Assembly (NCBI RefSeq): GCF_024206475.1
Contig: NZ_JAMBPR010000051.1
Coordinates: forward strand, 1-63,241
DNA length: 63,241 bases
Source: Paraburkholderia sp. CNPSo 3274
Lineage (GTDB): Bacteria > Pseudomonadota > Gammaproteobacteria > Burkholderiales > Burkholderiaceae
Reading direction: 5' to 3'
The position numbers and the translations under genes were made by a program. The stretch's first letter is position 1. Each line of letters starts with the position of its first letter. Below, piece after piece: positions 61,974-63,241 of the stretch. The notes beneath the pieces were generated by a model. That model did no database searches. It saw only the letters and a list, made by a program, of their open reading frames with translations, and was not told where the DNA came from.

Positions 61974-62198
61974 ATGACGACCATTAGCACGACTGCGGAC
62001 GCAGTAGCCGCCGCCGCGCAATACCGCGCGGCTATGACTGAGGAAGCTCGCCTTGCCGCCCGAGATGCGGCGGGCTCGGCTAGCAACGTGATGGAAAAGG
62101 GATTCACAGTGCAAGACACTAGCGGCCCGGTAGTGCTCACGTTCGCTAGTTCGGGGCTGTATGTTGTCTTTCTCGTTAAATTCGTTGCAGGCAACTAA
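61974..62198 (+). CDS. Small hypothetical protein, 74 aa
   Basis: A 74-residue protein starting MTTISTTADAVAAAAQYRAA, 10 bp after the capsid-like gene. The N-terminus is alanine-rich and helical; the C-terminus is hydrophobic (VVLTFASSGLYVVFLVKFVA). It could be a minor capsid or membrane-associated protein. No family is recognised. Confidence 0.62.
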   Translation: MTTISTTADAVAAAAQYRAAMTEEARLAARDAAGSASNVMEKGFTVQDTSGPVVLTFASSGLYVVFLVKFVAGN

Positions 62199-62204
62199 AA
62201 ACAT

Positions 62205-62228
62205 GGGCTGATCCTCACGGGTCAGCCC
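62205..62228 (+). repeat. Stem-loop between operon genes
   Basis: A 10-bp stem (62205-62214 with 62219-62228, one G-T pair) with loop TCAC lies 7 bp after the previous stop. No T-run follows directly; it may be an mRNA-processing or stabilising element, or a weak terminator. Confidence 0.5.
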
Positions 62229-62256
62229 GATCTATTGCGTATAACTAAGGACTATA

Positions 62257-62733
62257 GTGAAAATTATGAGCAAACTGTTTAAACCCAAAGCCCCCAAGTC
62301 TCTCGACCAAGCAACCGCCGAGGGCGCAAAGATTATTCCGCACTTCTGTGATGATAACTTCGACAATAAGGGTAACCGTATTGACCGTAGCCAGCAGGCG
62401 CGCGACCGGGCCGCAACCGTGCTTGTTCTCATCAAGGGAGCTAAGGCCGCTATCGCTAAGGCGGAAGGGTTGCCGCCGCTCGCCAAAGCACAGCATGACT
62501 ACGCCGCCGCGTACGCCACCCACAATACGGCGAGTACCACGCTTGCAGCAATGCGGCGTAAAGCCGTTGGATCGGGCGAAGGTGGCAGCTATCCGGGGCT
62601 GCGCGAAGCGGCAGAAAAGGCCAGCCAAACGTATAAAGCGCTTATGCGTGCGGGTGAGGTCCATTCCGCAGTGGAAGCAGCCGAAAAGGCTAAGGCCGAG
62701 CTTCCCGCGCTGATCACGGAACGGGACGCGTAA
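62257..62733 (+). CDS. Hypothetical protein, 158 aa, Lys/Ala-rich coiled-coil
   Basis: A 158-residue protein from a GTG at 62257 preceded by TAAGGA; an ATG at 62266 is in frame but has no ribosome site. It contains long alanine/lysine-rich helices (LVLIKGAKAAIAKAEG, VHSAVEAAEKAKAEL) that may form coiled coils. Its composition would fit a scaffolding or structural phage protein, but no family is recognised. The next gene begins 3 bp after its stop. Confidence 0.6.
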   Translation: MKIMSKLFKPKAPKSLDQATAEGAKIIPHFCDDNFDNKGNRIDRSQQARDRAATVLVLIKGAKAAIAKAEGLPPLAKAQHDYAAAYATHNTASTTLAAMRRKAVGSGEGGSYPGLREAAEKASQTYKALMRAGEVHSAVEAAEKAKAELPALITERDA

Positions 62734-62735
62734 TT

Positions 62736-62942
62736 ATGGGCAAGCAACGAAAGAAGCCTATTCCATCCGCACCGGAGTATCAGAAGGGTTTTAGCAAGTC
62801 TGCAGCTACGCGCAGGGAGCTACGAGAGATTAGGGCGCAAGTGGGTCGCTTAGTCGTGCTGTGCGGAATGGTCAAACCGCTAAATTGGCGCAAGCGCGTA
62901 CGTACCGCCTATCGCATCTTGCGTACCGGCTCAATTATCTAA
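62736..62942 (+). CDS. Small basic protein, 68 aa
   Basis: A 68-residue, strongly basic protein (MGKQRKKPIPSAPEYQKGFS, RELREIRAQVGRLVVL, RKRVRTAYRILRTGSII). It starts 3 bp after the previous stop, so translational coupling is likely. Nucleic-acid binding is possible from its charge only. Confidence 0.58.
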   Translation: MGKQRKKPIPSAPEYQKGFSKSAATRRELREIRAQVGRLVVLCGMVKPLNWRKRVRTAYRILRTGSII

Positions 62943-62951
62943 GGGTGCCGC

Positions 62952-63020
62952 ATGCGTACATATAACATTGCGCCCGGTATTCAGCGCGTGGAGCTTAACA
63001 GGTTGCTGAAGTACCGCTGA
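62952..63020 (+). CDS. 22-codon frame at the IS junction (possibly a truncated gene)
   Basis: The frame begins ATGCGTACATATAACATTGC 10 bp after the previous gene and closes at TGA 63018-63020. It encodes MRTYNIAPGIQRVELNRLLK plus two residues. The spacing fits the operon's next gene, cut by the insertion sequence that begins about here. Confidence is low because the IS end cannot be placed without its right end. Confidence 0.3.
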   Translation: MRTYNIAPGIQRVELNRLLKYR

Positions 63021-63085
63021 AACATGTCATCGCGCAGAGTTCGTGAAGCGTTGATAGATGAACCACCACTTACCCACTGGAGATC

Positions 63086-63241
63086 ATGCGCGGCGCCGAC
63101 ACTTTCACCGAGAGTTTGTTTTCCGTGCGCAAGCTGGACGACTTCGTCCCCAAGTCGCATCCGTTGCGTTCGATCCGCGTAATGGCGAACGAAGCGCTGG
63201 CGAAGATGGATCGACTGTTCGCCGAGATGTACGAAGCGGAC
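63086..63241 (+). mobile_element. IS transposase (IS5/IS1182-like), N-terminal part, cut by window edge
   Basis: The 52 visible residues (MRGADTFTESLFSVRKLDDF, VPKSHPLRSIRVMANEAL) match the N-terminus of DDE transposases common in Burkholderia insertion sequences. The ATG at 63086 is preceded by GGAG. The rest of the gene lies beyond position 63241. The element's left end must lie within about 62990-63080, but no inverted repeat can be defined with only one end. Codon use returns to the GC-rich host pattern. Confidence 0.82.

Overview
The window is GC-rich, densely coded chromosomal DNA of a Burkholderiales bacterium. Urocanase/HutC genes, an HAE1 RND pump, mmsAB, a classic Burkholderia-type trimeric porin, many LysR regulators and NitT/TauT-type ABC transporters all point to Paraburkholderia, Caballeronia or a close relative. 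The call rests on protein recognition by reading, not on a database search.

Layout. 1-1412: end of a histidine-utilisation locus (hutU, hutC) with two palindromic HutC-type operators. 1573-6605: a TctD/TctE-type two-component system divergent from a NitT/TauT ABC transporter. 6723-10648: 1-Cys peroxiredoxin, AtoE-type fatty-acid transporter, ankyrin protein and a small conserved protein. 11092-17355: a complete RND efflux operon whose adaptor carries an extra C-terminal OmpA-like domain. 18256-21884: MHS transporter plus M20 amidohydrolase with a divergent LysR. 21941-22440: an inverted pair of a repeat element beside a BamA-like gene outside the usual bamA context. 24956-27463: two unknown proteins and a squalene/phytoene synthase homologue. 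27525-31256: mmsB-mmsA and a LysR. 31428-38538: BON protein, LysR/MFS pair and a second NitT/TauT ABC system with two different permeases. 38879-43084: carbonic anhydrase, two very small genes, aldo/keto reductase and a drug-type MFS. 43124-47876: DedA-rhodanese fusion and an FAD monooxygenase with a DUF2783 partner, flanked by two LuxR-type regulators. 48220-51484: gamma-glutamyltranspeptidase and another MFS. 51714-55036: a four-gene, translationally coupled operon (CDP-alcohol phosphatidyltransferase, 2OG-Fe(II) oxygenase, HpnL-like membrane protein, nucleotidyltransferase) that looks like an uncharacterised lipid headgroup pathway. 56903-58617: porin and a small lipoprotein.

From about 58740 to the right edge the DNA changes character: less GC-rich by eye, different codon use, short genes and long non-coding stretches. 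It holds a candidate ~610-nt structured RNA with a near-consensus sigma70 promoter and a strong intrinsic terminator, a ribbon-helix-helix repressor with an operator-like inverted repeat, a structured leader, and an operon of small proteins around one HK97-fold-like capsid protein. No terminase, portal or protease is visible, and the operon is interrupted by the start of an insertion sequence near 63000. This island and the lipid operon are the best candidates for undescribed biology.
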